24,999 nucleotides of DNA from Comamonadaceae bacterium (GTDB lineage Bacteria; Pseudomonadota; Gammaproteobacteria; Burkholderiales; Burkholderiaceae_C). The stretch spans positions 1-24,999 of the forward strand of contig CANJXV010000007.1 of NCBI GenBank assembly GCA_947478935.1, in the 5' to 3' direction. The notes below the pieces were generated by a model. The model made no database searches and was not told the DNA's origin. It was given only the letters and a program-made list of their open reading frames with translations. Shown piece after piece: positions 1-7,196 of the stretch. Within the stretch, counting starts at the first letter, position 1; every line of letters begins with the position of its first letter. The translations under genes and the position numbers were made by a program.

Positions 1-876
1 CGCCGCATTGCCGGCAAAGCAGCGACCGGTGGTGATGCCAATCACCGGTACCTGCCCGTTGAGCCGGGCAAAGCTGGCGAAGGTGGCCACATGCAAACCG
101 GCCAGGATCGGCATATCCACATCGCCCGGCCGCCCACCACCGCCTTCGGCAAACAGGATGACGGGCCATTTATTTTCGAGTGCAATGCCCAGCATGCGAT
201 CAGTTTTTTGGTGGTTGCGCATGCCTTGCGTTCCGGCCAGTACCGTGGCGTCGTAGGCCATGACCACGCAGGCCTGGCCGTTGACCGTGGCGGTGCCGCA
301 GACCATGCCATCTGCAGGCGTATTGCGCATCAAATCCTCGGCGCCGCGGCGTTTACTTTGCGCGGCCACAGCCAGCGCGCCATATTCGGAAAAGCTCCCC
401 GCATCAATCAAGTCAGCGATGTTTTCGCGGGCGCTGCGCAAGCCAAGTGCGTGGCGCTTGGCCATGGCCTCGGGGCGGTTGGCGTCCAGCGTGAAAGCGT
501 GACGCGCTTGGACGCGGGCTAGGTCGGGGCGTGCTTGGGCGTCTTCGTTGGCGCTTTCGCGGGTTGTATTTAATGGACTGCTTGAGGGTGCTGGTAGGGG
601 GGCTGGAGTGGAGTGCGCAGCTTTGCTTGACGCCAATGGCGCTGCCGGCTTTTGCGCCTGCGCCAGCTCTAGCACCGCCAGCACATCGCCCGCTTGCACG
701 GTGTCGCCTGCCGCGCAAAAAAGTTCGCGTACCTGGCCTGCGCCCGGCGCGCAAACTTCGTGTTCCATCTTCATGGCTTCGAGCACTAGCAGCAATTGGC
801 CTTGATGCACCGCCTCTCCCGGTTGGACCAGCAGTTGAACAATATGGGCTTGCAAAGGGGATCGCAGTTCAGTCAT
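1..876 (-). CDS. Biotin carrier-carboxyltransferase fusion (acyl-CoA carboxylase), partial
   Basis: The frame is open for 292 codons from the ATG at 876-874 down to the left edge, so the C-terminus is missing. Residues 1 to about 75 form a biotinyl domain. The EAMKME motif places the biotin-accepting lysine at K36. A Pro/Ala/Ser-rich linker (about 78-118) follows. Then comes the start of an acyl-CoA carboxyltransferase domain, with the phrases ENIADLIDAGSFSEYG, GMRNHQKTDRMLG and FAEGGGGRPGD typical of the beta-type subunit of acetyl/propionyl-CoA carboxylases. The protein should transfer carboxyl groups from carboxybiotin to an acyl-CoA in the cytoplasm; the acyl-CoA is not identifiable. No biotin carboxylase domain precedes the carrier: the upstream DNA holds a divergent gene. 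Biotin carboxylase must therefore be encoded elsewhere, possibly beyond the left edge. Family call is firm, substrate unknown. Confidence 0.88.
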   Translation of the reverse strand, partial: MTELRSPLQAHIVQLLVQPGEAVHQGQLLLVLEAMKMEHEVCAPGAGQVRELFCAAGDTVQAGDVLAVLELAQAQKPAAPLASSKAAHSTPAPLPAPSSSPLNTTRESANEDAQARPDLARVQARHAFTLDANRPEAMAKRHALGLRSARENIADLIDAGSFSEYGALAVAAQSKRRGAEDLMRNTPADGMVCGTATVNGQACVVMAYDATVLAGTQGMRNHQKTDRMLGIALENKWPVILFAEGGGGRPGDVDMPILAGLHVATFASFARLNGQVPVIGITTGRCFAGNAA

Positions 877-907
877 GGTGAGTCATCGTGCTGGCAAGGG
901 ATGGAGC

Positions 908-2017
908 ATGGCAGCCAATGCGCCGGTTATGCTCATGGGCAAAGGCGCCACGGGGGCGCTGGATGGGCCGGATTGTCCGGTAGAAATGGTGTCTCGCGTG
1001 TCTCCTGCTGAACTGGTGCCTTTGGTTGAACTCACACGCGGCGGGCACAGCGAGTGTTTGCACTTTGGCGCGATAGCGGTGGTAGATAAGCATGGCGGGG
1101 TACTAGCGCATGCGGGTAATCCGCAGTTTGTCAGCTTCACCCGTTCCACGCTCAAGGTCTTGCAGGCATTGCCTTTGCTGCAAACGGGCGCGGCCAAAGC
1201 CTTAGGCCTGTCGCAATCCGAACTGGCCTTGCTCTGCGCCAGCCACAACGGCGAGCCCATGCATGTGCAAACCACCGAGTCGATTTTGGCCAAGGCCGGG
1301 CAAGACTACCGCGTGCTGCGCTGCGGCTGCCATGTGCCGGGCTTGTTTACCCTGCTGGAGAAAGCGCCGCCTGAAGGTTTGGTCTATGACGAGCGGCACC
1401 ACAACTGCAGCGGCAAGCACGCAGGTTTTGTGGCGATGTGCGTGCAGCAGGGCTGGCCGGTACAGGACTACACCGAGCCCGCGCACCCTTTGCAACGTGC
1501 GGTACGCGCTGTAGTGGCGCGCGCAGTCGGCATGCGCGAAGAGGACATGCCGATGGGCATAGATGGCTGCTCAGCGCCCAACTACGCCATGCCCTTGGCC
1601 CGTCTGGCCCATGGTTATGCGCGCCTGGCGACCGGCGTGGCCGATGCCGAGTTTGGCGACAGCTTTGCGCTGCTGGGCGAGGCTATGACCGCGCACCCGG
1701 ATTTGGTGAGCGGCACGGGTCGCAATGACCTAGCATTTATGCGCGCCGGACGCGGCGACTGGATTAGCAAGATTGGCGCGGACGGTGTGCAAGTTATGTC
1801 GAGTAAAAGCCGGGGCGAGGCCTTTGCCATCAAGATTAGTGACGGTAATAAACCTGCCTTGTATGCCGCCACGATTGCGGTGTTGGAGCAGCTGGGGTGG
1901 ATGGATGCGGTTCAGTCTGCCGAGCTTGATAGCTGGCGCGGGGCCGAGATTTTGAGTGCGCGGGGCGTGGCTGTGGGGGCACGGAGGGCTTGCTTTGCTT
2001 TGCAAGGGTCGGCTTGA
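908..2017 (+). CDS. L-asparaginase II family protein
   Basis: A 369-residue protein of the asparaginase II (Rhizobium etli AnsA-like) family, expected to hydrolyse asparagine to aspartate and ammonia. Family residues are visible: an S-x-x-K motif (STLK, S80 and K83), ASHNG with S112, the HNCSGKHAGF segment with C167 and K170, and GCSAPNYAMPL with C221. In the rhizobial enzyme the equivalent Ser/Lys residues are catalytic and the two Cys plus Lys bind zinc. I chose the ATG at 908 because AAGGGA lies five bases upstream. The frame is also open from an ATG at 875, which would overlap the start codon of the divergent carboxylase gene, and an internal ATG at 986 (MVSRVSP) is also possible because the family homology begins just after it. 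With only about 31 bp between the divergent starts, each promoter must lie inside the neighbouring gene. Confidence 0.88.
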   Translation: MAANAPVMLMGKGATGALDGPDCPVEMVSRVSPAELVPLVELTRGGHSECLHFGAIAVVDKHGGVLAHAGNPQFVSFTRSTLKVLQALPLLQTGAAKALGLSQSELALLCASHNGEPMHVQTTESILAKAGQDYRVLRCGCHVPGLFTLLEKAPPEGLVYDERHHNCSGKHAGFVAMCVQQGWPVQDYTEPAHPLQRAVRAVVARAVGMREEDMPMGIDGCSAPNYAMPLARLAHGYARLATGVADAEFGDSFALLGEAMTAHPDLVSGTGRNDLAFMRAGRGDWISKIGADGVQVMSSKSRGEAFAIKISDGNKPALYAATIAVLEQLGWMDAVQSAELDSWRGAEILSARGVAVGARRACFALQGSA

Positions 2018-2173
2018 GTGGCCCGGGCATCTTGGCCCTTGGGTCGGGATTTGGTTTTTTTGGGCCGGCTAGGCGTGTTGGTGCGAAAGGTTGCGGTGCG
2101 GGTTTGTTTGCGCAGATTGGTGAACGTCGCAGTCGTAGTCAACGCGCATTGACTTTGGCTCGCCTTTCTTTTG

Positions 2174-2208
2174 CTCACCTTTTCTTTGGCGAAGCAAAGA
2201 AAAGTGAG
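2174..2208. terminator. Palindrome acting as likely bidirectional terminator
   Basis: CTCAC-C-TTTTCTTTG pairs with CAAAGAAAA-GTGAG across a short GC-GAA-GC loop, with one-base bulges. It sits in the 218-bp space between the convergent ends of the asparaginase and sulfatase genes. A/T tracts in both arms suit a terminator working in both directions. Very similar TTTCTTTG-GC-CAAAGAAA palindromes are, from memory, widespread as interspersed elements in Burkholderiales. The rest of 2018-2235 holds G/T-rich sequence with no credible gene. Confidence 0.6.
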
Positions 2209-2235
2209 GCGGCCAGCAAGGCCGAAACCTTGCAC

Positions 2236-3762
2236 TTAACTTAAGACTTGCGGGTACCTAGCCCGCCGCTCTAAATCATCCAAATCCATATGGTTACGCA
2301 TATATTGATTCGTCGCTTCCACTAGCGGCTGGTGATCCCAAGAAGTGCGTTTACCTTTGGCCAGCGCACTGCCCACCAAGCGCCTGCGCCTTTGACTGGC
2401 CAGCACCTGCGCGTGCAGCGCGGGTATGTCCCAGCGCGCAGCCACTTCCTGCATAAAGCTGTGCAGCGTATCCGCATGGGCCGAATCACCGGCCAGGTTG
2501 TGCAGTTCCTGCGGGTCGTCTGGCAAGTGATACAGCATGCATATATCGTCCTGGCTATAGATAAATTTCCAGGGGCCGCGCCGGACCATGAAGAGCGGGG
2601 TTTTGCTGCCCTCGGCCATGTATTCGCCTATCACCTCGTCGTGGCCGCCCGTGCCTTGCAAATGCGGTAATAAAGATCGCCCGTCCAAAGGCAGTTGCGC
2701 ATCGACTGCCCCACCGGCCAGGGCCACGAAAGTGGGCAGCAGGTCGATGGTGGACACGCTGTACGCCACTTTGCGCGGCGCAAAGCGCGCAGGCGCGTGG
2801 ATGATGAGGGGCACGCGCGCGGCCATTTCAAACCAATGCATCTTGTACCAAAGCCCGCGCTCACCCAGCATGTCGCCATGGTCCCCTGAGAAGACCACGA
2901 TGGTGTCCTCGGCCAAGCCGCAAGCGTTCAGCGTTTTCAGCAATTCGCCTACTTTGCTGTCCACATAGGTGCACGCGCCAAAGTACGCGCGGCGGGCGCG
3001 TGCGATGGCTTCAGCGGCCAAAGGCTTGTCCCATAAATCCATCACTTTGAGCAGGCGCTTGGAGTGCGCGTCTTGCGCATCTTGTTCGATCGTGTGGCGC
3101 GGCATGGGAATGTCCACGCCCTCGTATAAATCCCAAAACTCGGCGGGAATGGTGTAGGGGTCGTGGGGGTGTGTCATGGACACCGTCAGGCAAAAAGGCT
3201 GCGTGGGAGTGTTGCGCACGTGGTCATATAGATATTGGCGCGCTTTGAACACCACCTCTTCGTCAAAGTCCAACTGATTGGTGCGCACACTGGGGCCCGC
3301 TTGCAGCACCGACGACATGTTGTGGTACCAGCTTGGGCGTGTCTCTAGCGCGTCCCAGTTCACCGTCCAACCGTAATCAGCGGGGTAAATGTCGCTGGTT
3401 AGGCGTTCTTCGTAGCCGTGCAACTGGTCGGGCCCGCAAAAATGCATCTTGCCCGAAAGGGCAGTGTGGTAACCCAGATTGCGCAGGTAGTGCGCGTAGG
3501 TGGGGATATCGGCTGCCAGGTCCGCCGCATTGTCATAGCCGCCGATACGCGAGGGTAGCTGCCCGGTAACCAGGCTAAAGCGTGAGGGTGCGCACAGCGG
3601 ACTGTTGCAGTAGGCCGAGTCAAACACCACGCCTTCGCGCGCCAAGCGGCTCAGGTGCGGCATCTGGATTTTGGATGCCAGATCGTGCAGCGGTAGCAGG
3701 GGTGCGGCCATCTGGTCGGTCATGATGAAAAGGATATTGGGGGGCTGGGGCGAGGTGCGCAT
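2236..3762 (-). CDS. betC: Choline-sulfatase-type sulfatase
   Basis: A 508-residue type I sulfatase. The sulfatase signature C-x-P-S-R is present as CAPSR (C57, the residue converted to formylglycine). Metal-binding positions are seen in the N-terminal MTDQ (D16, Q17) and in SGDHGDMLGE (D294, H295). The long matches YDNAA, IPTYAHYLR, ALSGKMHF, GPDQLHGYEERLTSDIYPAD and the C-terminal WDHQPL / YMRNHM / ARYP closely follow rhizobial choline sulfatase BetC, which releases choline and sulfate from choline-O-sulfate. No signal peptide is seen, so the enzyme is probably cytoplasmic. The ATG at 3762 gives the family N-terminus (PNILFIMTDQ at residues 8-17). The frame is open up to 3879 with two earlier ATGs, but that extension does not look like the family. 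No betA, betB, betI or choline transporter genes are adjacent, which is unusual for betC. A related sulfate ester as substrate cannot be excluded. Confidence 0.87.
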   Translation of the reverse strand: MRTSPQPPNILFIMTDQMAAPLLPLHDLASKIQMPHLSRLAREGVVFDSAYCNSPLCAPSRFSLVTGQLPSRIGGYDNAADLAADIPTYAHYLRNLGYHTALSGKMHFCGPDQLHGYEERLTSDIYPADYGWTVNWDALETRPSWYHNMSSVLQAGPSVRTNQLDFDEEVVFKARQYLYDHVRNTPTQPFCLTVSMTHPHDPYTIPAEFWDLYEGVDIPMPRHTIEQDAQDAHSKRLLKVMDLWDKPLAAEAIARARRAYFGACTYVDSKVGELLKTLNACGLAEDTIVVFSGDHGDMLGERGLWYKMHWFEMAARVPLIIHAPARFAPRKVAYSVSTIDLLPTFVALAGGAVDAQLPLDGRSLLPHLQGTGGHDEVIGEYMAEGSKTPLFMVRRGPWKFIYSQDDICMLYHLPDDPQELHNLAGDSAHADTLHSFMQEVAARWDIPALHAQVLASQRRRRLVGSALAKGKRTSWDHQPLVEATNQYMRNHMDLDDLERRARYPQVLS

Positions 3763-3902
3763 GGGCTTATCGGCTGGGCTAAAAACGCGCATGGTAGCTT
3801 GCACGCTGGCGCAGCCAGGGCCTGCTGGCCTGCGGCGATTTAGGGCCGCCGACCAGGCTTGCAATGGAGCCCGGACCAAAAACCAGCCTGGTCAACCGCT
3901 AA

Positions 3903-3939
3903 TTGTCTGATCTAGCGCAGACAACGCGCGAGCGCTCGC
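3903..3939. promoter_or_regulatory. Two palindromes between divergent sulfatase and usp genes
   Basis: TTGTCTG (3903-3909) and CAGACAA (3918-3924) are perfect inverted repeats with an 8-base spacer. They are followed at 3928-3939 by the 12-base palindrome GCGAGCGCTCGC. The first looks like a dimeric regulator operator. The position, in the gap between two divergent genes, fits control of either or both. The regulator is not identifiable and no regulator gene is adjacent. Confidence 0.45.
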
Positions 3940-3975
3940 ACGTAGGCTCGGGAATTCTCACTGAAGGACTGCACC

Positions 3976-4401
3976 ATGAAAATACTCGTCGCCGTTGACG
4001 GCTCCCCCAGCGCTTTGCGCGCCACCGAATACGCGGCCCAATTGGTCGCGGCAGTGCGGGCCAAGTCCAAGATCACCCTCATTTCTGTGCACGATGACAC
4101 TGCTTTCAAACACATGAAGAAGTTCACGCCCAAAGGCGCGTTGGCTGACTATTTGCGCGAACTGAGCGACAAAGACTTGCAGGCAGCGCGCAAATTATTG
4201 GACAAGGCCGAGGTGGCGCACGACATGATTATCAAAACGGGGCACGTAGCCGAAGAGATCAGCAAAACCGCCAAGGCGGGCAAGTTTGATTTGATCGTGC
4301 TCGGCGCCAAAGGGCGCTCCGCTTTTAGCGATCTGCTGCTCGGATCGGTTTCGCAGCGCGTGGCTAGCGCAAGCAAATTACCCGTCACGCTCGTCAAATA
4401 A
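3976..4401 (+). CDS. Universal stress protein (UspA family)
   Basis: A 141-residue single-domain Usp. It starts with the typical beta strand and D-x-S loop (MKILVAVDGSPSALRATEYA). It ends with the ATP-binding pattern G-x2-G-x9-G-S as GAKGRSAFSDLLLGSVS, then PVTLVK. This places it among nucleotide-binding Usp proteins. These are cytoplasmic and commonly induced by starvation, oxygen limitation or respiratory stress. GAAGGA lies just upstream of the ATG. The next gene begins at the base after this stop codon, so the two are almost certainly co-transcribed and translationally coupled. An FNR-type site lies about 600 bp downstream, before the dehydrogenase block. That suggests an anaerobic-response neighbourhood but does not directly control this gene. 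Confidence 0.9.
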   Translation: MKILVAVDGSPSALRATEYAAQLVAAVRAKSKITLISVHDDTAFKHMKKFTPKGALADYLRELSDKDLQAARKLLDKAEVAHDMIIKTGHVAEEISKTAKAGKFDLIVLGAKGRSAFSDLLLGSVSQRVASASKLPVTLVK

Positions 4402-4911
4402 GTGCAGCAAGCTGTGGCAACGCAGGTGCCGGAGCGACCGGCGAATAACGCGCTGGGCCTGTGGGCCCTGATTTTTCGGCTGCGGCCTATCAACATCATC
4501 ACTGGACCCTTGATTTACGGCATGGTGGTGCCGCTGGTTTTCCTAGACCTGTCGGTGTGGGTGTACCAGTACGTTTGTTTTCCGATTTATAAATTGCCGC
4601 GTATCGCACGCGCGCAGTTCAATGCCTTTGACCGTCAGGAATTACGTTACCTGGACTGGGTGTCCAAAGCACATTGCAGCTATTGCGCCTACGCCATGGG
4701 CGTGGCTGCTTTTTCCTCCGAGGTCATACAGGCCACCGAAGCCTATTTTTGCCCTATCAAGCACCAGCACAAACTGCAAGCGGCAACCGCCAGCCTAGTG
4801 CCTTATGTGGACTACGAAGAGCCTGAAGGCTTTGACTTTGACGCAAAGCTCGAAACACTGCGGCAGTTGCAGACGGGCGAGCATTCCAAGTCTCCATCCT
4901 CGCACTTATAA
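4402..4911 (+). CDS. Small membrane protein with CxxC...CPIKH motif
   Basis: A 169-residue protein of unknown function. It starts at a GTG immediately after the usp stop codon (TAAGTG). Residues about 29-63 are strongly hydrophobic and form one or two membrane segments. They are followed by a soluble part with C92-x2-C95 (HCSYCAYAMG) and, 21 residues on, C117-P-I-K-H121 (YFCPIKH). I recall the same C-x2-C / E-x-Y-x-CPIKH pattern in uncharacterised proteobacterial membrane proteins. The three Cys and one His could form a metal site or a redox centre; this is inference. Coupling to a Usp suggests a stress role. No SD is obvious for the GTG, which fits translational coupling. Confidence 0.72.
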   Translation: MQQAVATQVPERPANNALGLWALIFRLRPINIITGPLIYGMVVPLVFLDLSVWVYQYVCFPIYKLPRIARAQFNAFDRQELRYLDWVSKAHCSYCAYAMGVAAFSSEVIQATEAYFCPIKHQHKLQAATASLVPYVDYEEPEGFDFDAKLETLRQLQTGEHSKSPSSHL

Positions 4912-4938
4912 GACGCCACACTTAGAGGCATTGAAGCC

Positions 4939-4989
4939 ATGGATTGCCACGGCCTAAGACAGCGCAGAGACTGCGACATGGCAGTCCAT
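4939..4989. other. Nested RNA hairpin in the gap before the E1 operon
   Basis: ATGGATTGCCA (4939-4949) can pair over its whole length with TGGCAGTCCAT (4979-4989) if one G-U pair is allowed. Inside, CGCAG (4963-4967) and CTGCG (4971-4975) form a perfect five-pair stem around AGA. The nested structure lies 27 bases after the stop of the membrane-protein gene and 15 bases before the FNR site. There is no T-run, so it is not a classical terminator. It may stabilise the usp mRNA 3' end or be part of the promoter region. Confidence 0.45.
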
Positions 4990-5003
4990 GCGAGTGCCAA
5001 AGC

Positions 5004-5017
5004 TTGATCCACATCAA
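5004..5017 (+). promoter_or_regulatory. FNR/ANR-type operator
   Basis: TTGATCCACATCAA is an exact match to TTGAT-N4-ATCAA, the binding consensus of FNR, ANR and related Crp-family regulators of anaerobic genes. Its centre (5010.5) is about 41 bp before the transcription start predicted from the -10 box at 5039-5044. That is the standard class II activator position. It lies 105 bp before the E1-alpha start codon. Confidence 0.75.
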
Positions 5018-5038
5018 TCGCACCATAGGACAGCGGCC

Positions 5039-5044
5039 TAGTAT
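5039..5044 (+). promoter_or_regulatory. Candidate -10 box of the E1/lipoyl/exporter operon
   Basis: TAGTAT agrees with TATAAT at four of six positions and predicts transcription from about 5051. There is no good -35 hexamer; the FNR-type site occupies that place, as expected for an activator-dependent promoter. The resulting leader is about 70 nt and ends in a strong SD (GGAGG at 5111-5115). Confidence 0.45.
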
Positions 5045-5121
5045 GAGGGCATTCCCGGCGTTGCCTACGAAGCGTGATGGTTTCGCGACACAGGAAAGGT
5101 TTTTTATCCTGGAGGTTCAGC

Positions 5122-6159
5122 ATGCAAATCGGCAAAGAAAAGCTCATGTGGATGTACGAAAAAATGGTCGAGATCCGCTACTACGAAGAGACCATGGCGG
5201 CGGTGTACATGGAGGGAAAATTACCACCTCTGATTCAAAAAGGTTTGGCCTTTGATATCGGCGGCGGACCAGTGCCCGGTGAGATGCATTTAGCCGCTGG
5301 GCAGGAACCGGTGGCCGTGGGCGTATGCGCGCATTTAAGCGACGACGACACGGTGGTGGGCACGCATAGGCCCCACCATTTTGCAATTGCCAAAGGCGTG
5401 CCGCTGGACGCGATGACAGCAGAGATGTTTGGCAAAGTCACCGGCTTGGGAAAAGGCAAGGGCGGGCATATGCACTTGTTTGATAACGCACATAAATTCA
5501 GTTGCAGCGGCATCGTCGGTGCGAGTATGCCGATTGCTTGCGGCGCCGCGCTAGCCGCGAAAAAAATGGGTAAGAACTGGGTGTCTATCGCATTCTTTGG
5601 CGAAGGCGCAGCTAACCAGGGCTCGTTCCATGAATCCTTGAATTTGGCGGCGGTGTGGAAGTTGCCAGTCGTCTTTGTGTGCGAGGACAACCAGTGGGCG
5701 ATTTCGGTGCCCAAGGCCAAGGCCACCTCGGTGCAATGGGTGACCGACCGCGCAGCAGGCTACGACATACCTGGCATACGCGTGGCGGATAACGACGCGG
5801 TGGCGGTGTTTGAAGCCATGGCCCCCGCGATTGCGCGTGCGCGGCGTGGTGATGGCCCCACGTTGATCGAAGTGCGCACCGACCGCTACTTCGGGCATTT
5901 CCAAGGCGACCCGGAAACCTACCGACCCAAAGACGAAGTGGCCCATCTGCGCGAGCGCGACCCGATTGGTTTGTTGTCCAAGTTACTTAAAGAGCGCAGC
6001 TTGATGAGCGCCGACGAAGAAGCTGCCGTAGTGCAAAACGCGCAACAGCGTGTGACCCGTGCGTTTGCTTTCGCTGCCAACAGCGCATATCCCAATGCAC
6101 AGGACGCGCTGGCCGATGTCTTTGTGCAAGACCACGCATCCACGAGGGCATTGGTATGA
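5122..6159 (+). CDS. TPP-dependent dehydrogenase E1 alpha subunit (acetoin/2-oxoacid type)
   Basis: A 345-residue E1-alpha of the pyruvate/acetoin dehydrogenase type. It should decarboxylate a 2-oxoacid or cleave acetoin with TPP and pass the acyl group to a lipoyl carrier. The closest family I recognise is acetoin dehydrogenase AcoA: EIFGK-like EMFGKVTGLGKGKGGHMH, GIVGASMPIACGAAL, and GHFQGDPETYR. The TPP/Mg motif reads GEG (160-162) instead of GDG and ends EDNQWAIS (188-195) instead of ENN. Residues about 33-55 (a segment with FDIGGGPVPGEMH) look longer than in AcoA. The ATG at 5122 is chosen because GGAGG lies six bases upstream; the frame extends to 5074. It overlaps the E1-beta gene by ATGA. 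Confidence 0.85.
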   Translation: MQIGKEKLMWMYEKMVEIRYYEETMAAVYMEGKLPPLIQKGLAFDIGGGPVPGEMHLAAGQEPVAVGVCAHLSDDDTVVGTHRPHHFAIAKGVPLDAMTAEMFGKVTGLGKGKGGHMHLFDNAHKFSCSGIVGASMPIACGAALAAKKMGKNWVSIAFFGEGAANQGSFHESLNLAAVWKLPVVFVCEDNQWAISVPKAKATSVQWVTDRAAGYDIPGIRVADNDAVAVFEAMAPAIARARRGDGPTLIEVRTDRYFGHFQGDPETYRPKDEVAHLRERDPIGLLSKLLKERSLMSADEEAAVVQNAQQRVTRAFAFAANSAYPNAQDALADVFVQDHASTRALV

Positions 6160-7196
6160 AAAAAGAACGCATATTGACCATGGCGCAGGCCATTTCGGAA
6201 GCCATCGCACAAGAGATGACGCGCGATAGCGCCGTGTTTGTGATGGGCGAAGACATTGGCAGCTATGGTGGCATTTTTGGCGCCACTGGCGGCTTGCTCG
6301 ATAAGTTTGGGCCACAGCGCGTGATGGACACACCGATTTCTGAGACCGCCTTTATCGGCGCTGCTACAGGCGCCGCTGCGGCGGGCTTGCGGCCGGTGGT
6401 GGAGCTGATGTTTGTGGACTTTTTTGGTGTGTGTATGGACCAGATTTACAACCATCTGGCCAAGAACACCTATATGTCCGGCGGGCATGTGAAATTGCCG
6501 GTGGTGCTGACCACAGCGATTGGCGGTGGTTATGGCGATGCGGCCCAGCACTCGCAATGCCTGTATTCGACCTTTGCCCACATGCCGGGTATCAAGGTGG
6601 TGGTGCCATCTAACGCCTATGACGCCAAGGGCTTGATGACGGCGGCGATTCGGGATGACAACCCGGTGATGTTCATGTACCACAAAGGCATCATGGGTCT
6701 GCCCTGGATGTCGTATCTGGAGGGCAGTAGCAATGCGGTGCCCGAAGAGGCTTACACCATCCCCCTAGGCCAGGCCAAGGTGATGCAAGAGGGCGCGGAC
6801 CTGACCATTGTGAGCCTGAGCCAAATGGTGCAAAAAGCCATGCTCGCCGCCCACGAACTGCAAGGCCAAAGCATCCATGCCGAAGTATTGGACTTGCGCA
6901 CCCTGGTGCCATTGGACAAAGAAGCCATTCTCAAATCGGTACGCAAAACCGGCCGCTTACTTATTGCCGACGAAGACTATCTGGGCTTTGGCCTCAGTGG
7001 CGAGATTGCCGCCTTGATCGCTGAGAACCTAGACACCGTGTCGCTCAAGGCGCCGGTGATGCGACTGGCCGTGCCCAATGTACCTATTCCCTATAGCCGA
7101 CCCTTGGAGCAGTTTGTCATTCCGCAAGTGGCTGACATCGTGCAAGCCGCGCAGGCTTTGCTGGTGGGCAAGCTCGCCAAGGCAGTGGCCGCATGA
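6156..7196 (+). CDS. TPP-dependent dehydrogenase E1 beta subunit
   Basis: A 346-residue E1-beta. The N-terminal AISEAIAQEM and VFVMGEDIGSYGG, then TPISETAFIGAATGAAAAGLRPV, are the classic transketolase pyrimidine-domain phrases. LRTLVPLDKEAI and the C-terminal domain with PVMRLAVPNVPIPYS complete the family pattern. With E1-alpha it forms the alpha2-beta2 TPP enzyme in the cytoplasm. The start codon overlaps the E1-alpha stop (ATGA) and the stop overlaps the lipoyl-domain start in the same way, so the three are translated as a coupled set. The family alone does not separate acetoin, pyruvate and branched-chain substrates; the acetoin type is the best guess. Confidence 0.88.
   Translation: MKKERILTMAQAISEAIAQEMTRDSAVFVMGEDIGSYGGIFGATGGLLDKFGPQRVMDTPISETAFIGAATGAAAAGLRPVVELMFVDFFGVCMDQIYNHLAKNTYMSGGHVKLPVVLTTAIGGGYGDAAQHSQCLYSTFAHMPGIKVVVPSNAYDAKGLMTAAIRDDNPVMFMYHKGIMGLPWMSYLEGSSNAVPEEAYTIPLGQAKVMQEGADLTIVSLSQMVQKAMLAAHELQGQSIHAEVLDLRTLVPLDKEAILKSVRKTGRLLIADEDYLGFGLSGEIAALIAENLDTVSLKAPVMRLAVPNVPIPYSRPLEQFVIPQVADIVQAAQALLVGKLAKAVAA

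Noticed and set aside
91..522. 143-codon plus-strand frame inside the carboxylase gene
   Set aside because: It lies opposite the carrier-carboxyltransferase frame, which shows clear family motifs; GC-rich codon bias opens the antisense frame.
1990..2244. 84-codon frame in the gap after the asparaginase
   Set aside because: It is Gly/Ala/Phe-rich, has no SD and runs through the terminator palindrome.
3763..3879. N-terminal extension of the sulfatase to 3879
   Set aside because: The extra 39 residues do not look like the BetC family and include no signal peptide.
5919..6683. 254-codon minus-strand frame across the E1 genes
   Set aside because: It is opposite two well-recognised E1 subunits and has a composition rich in His and Arg without any family pattern.
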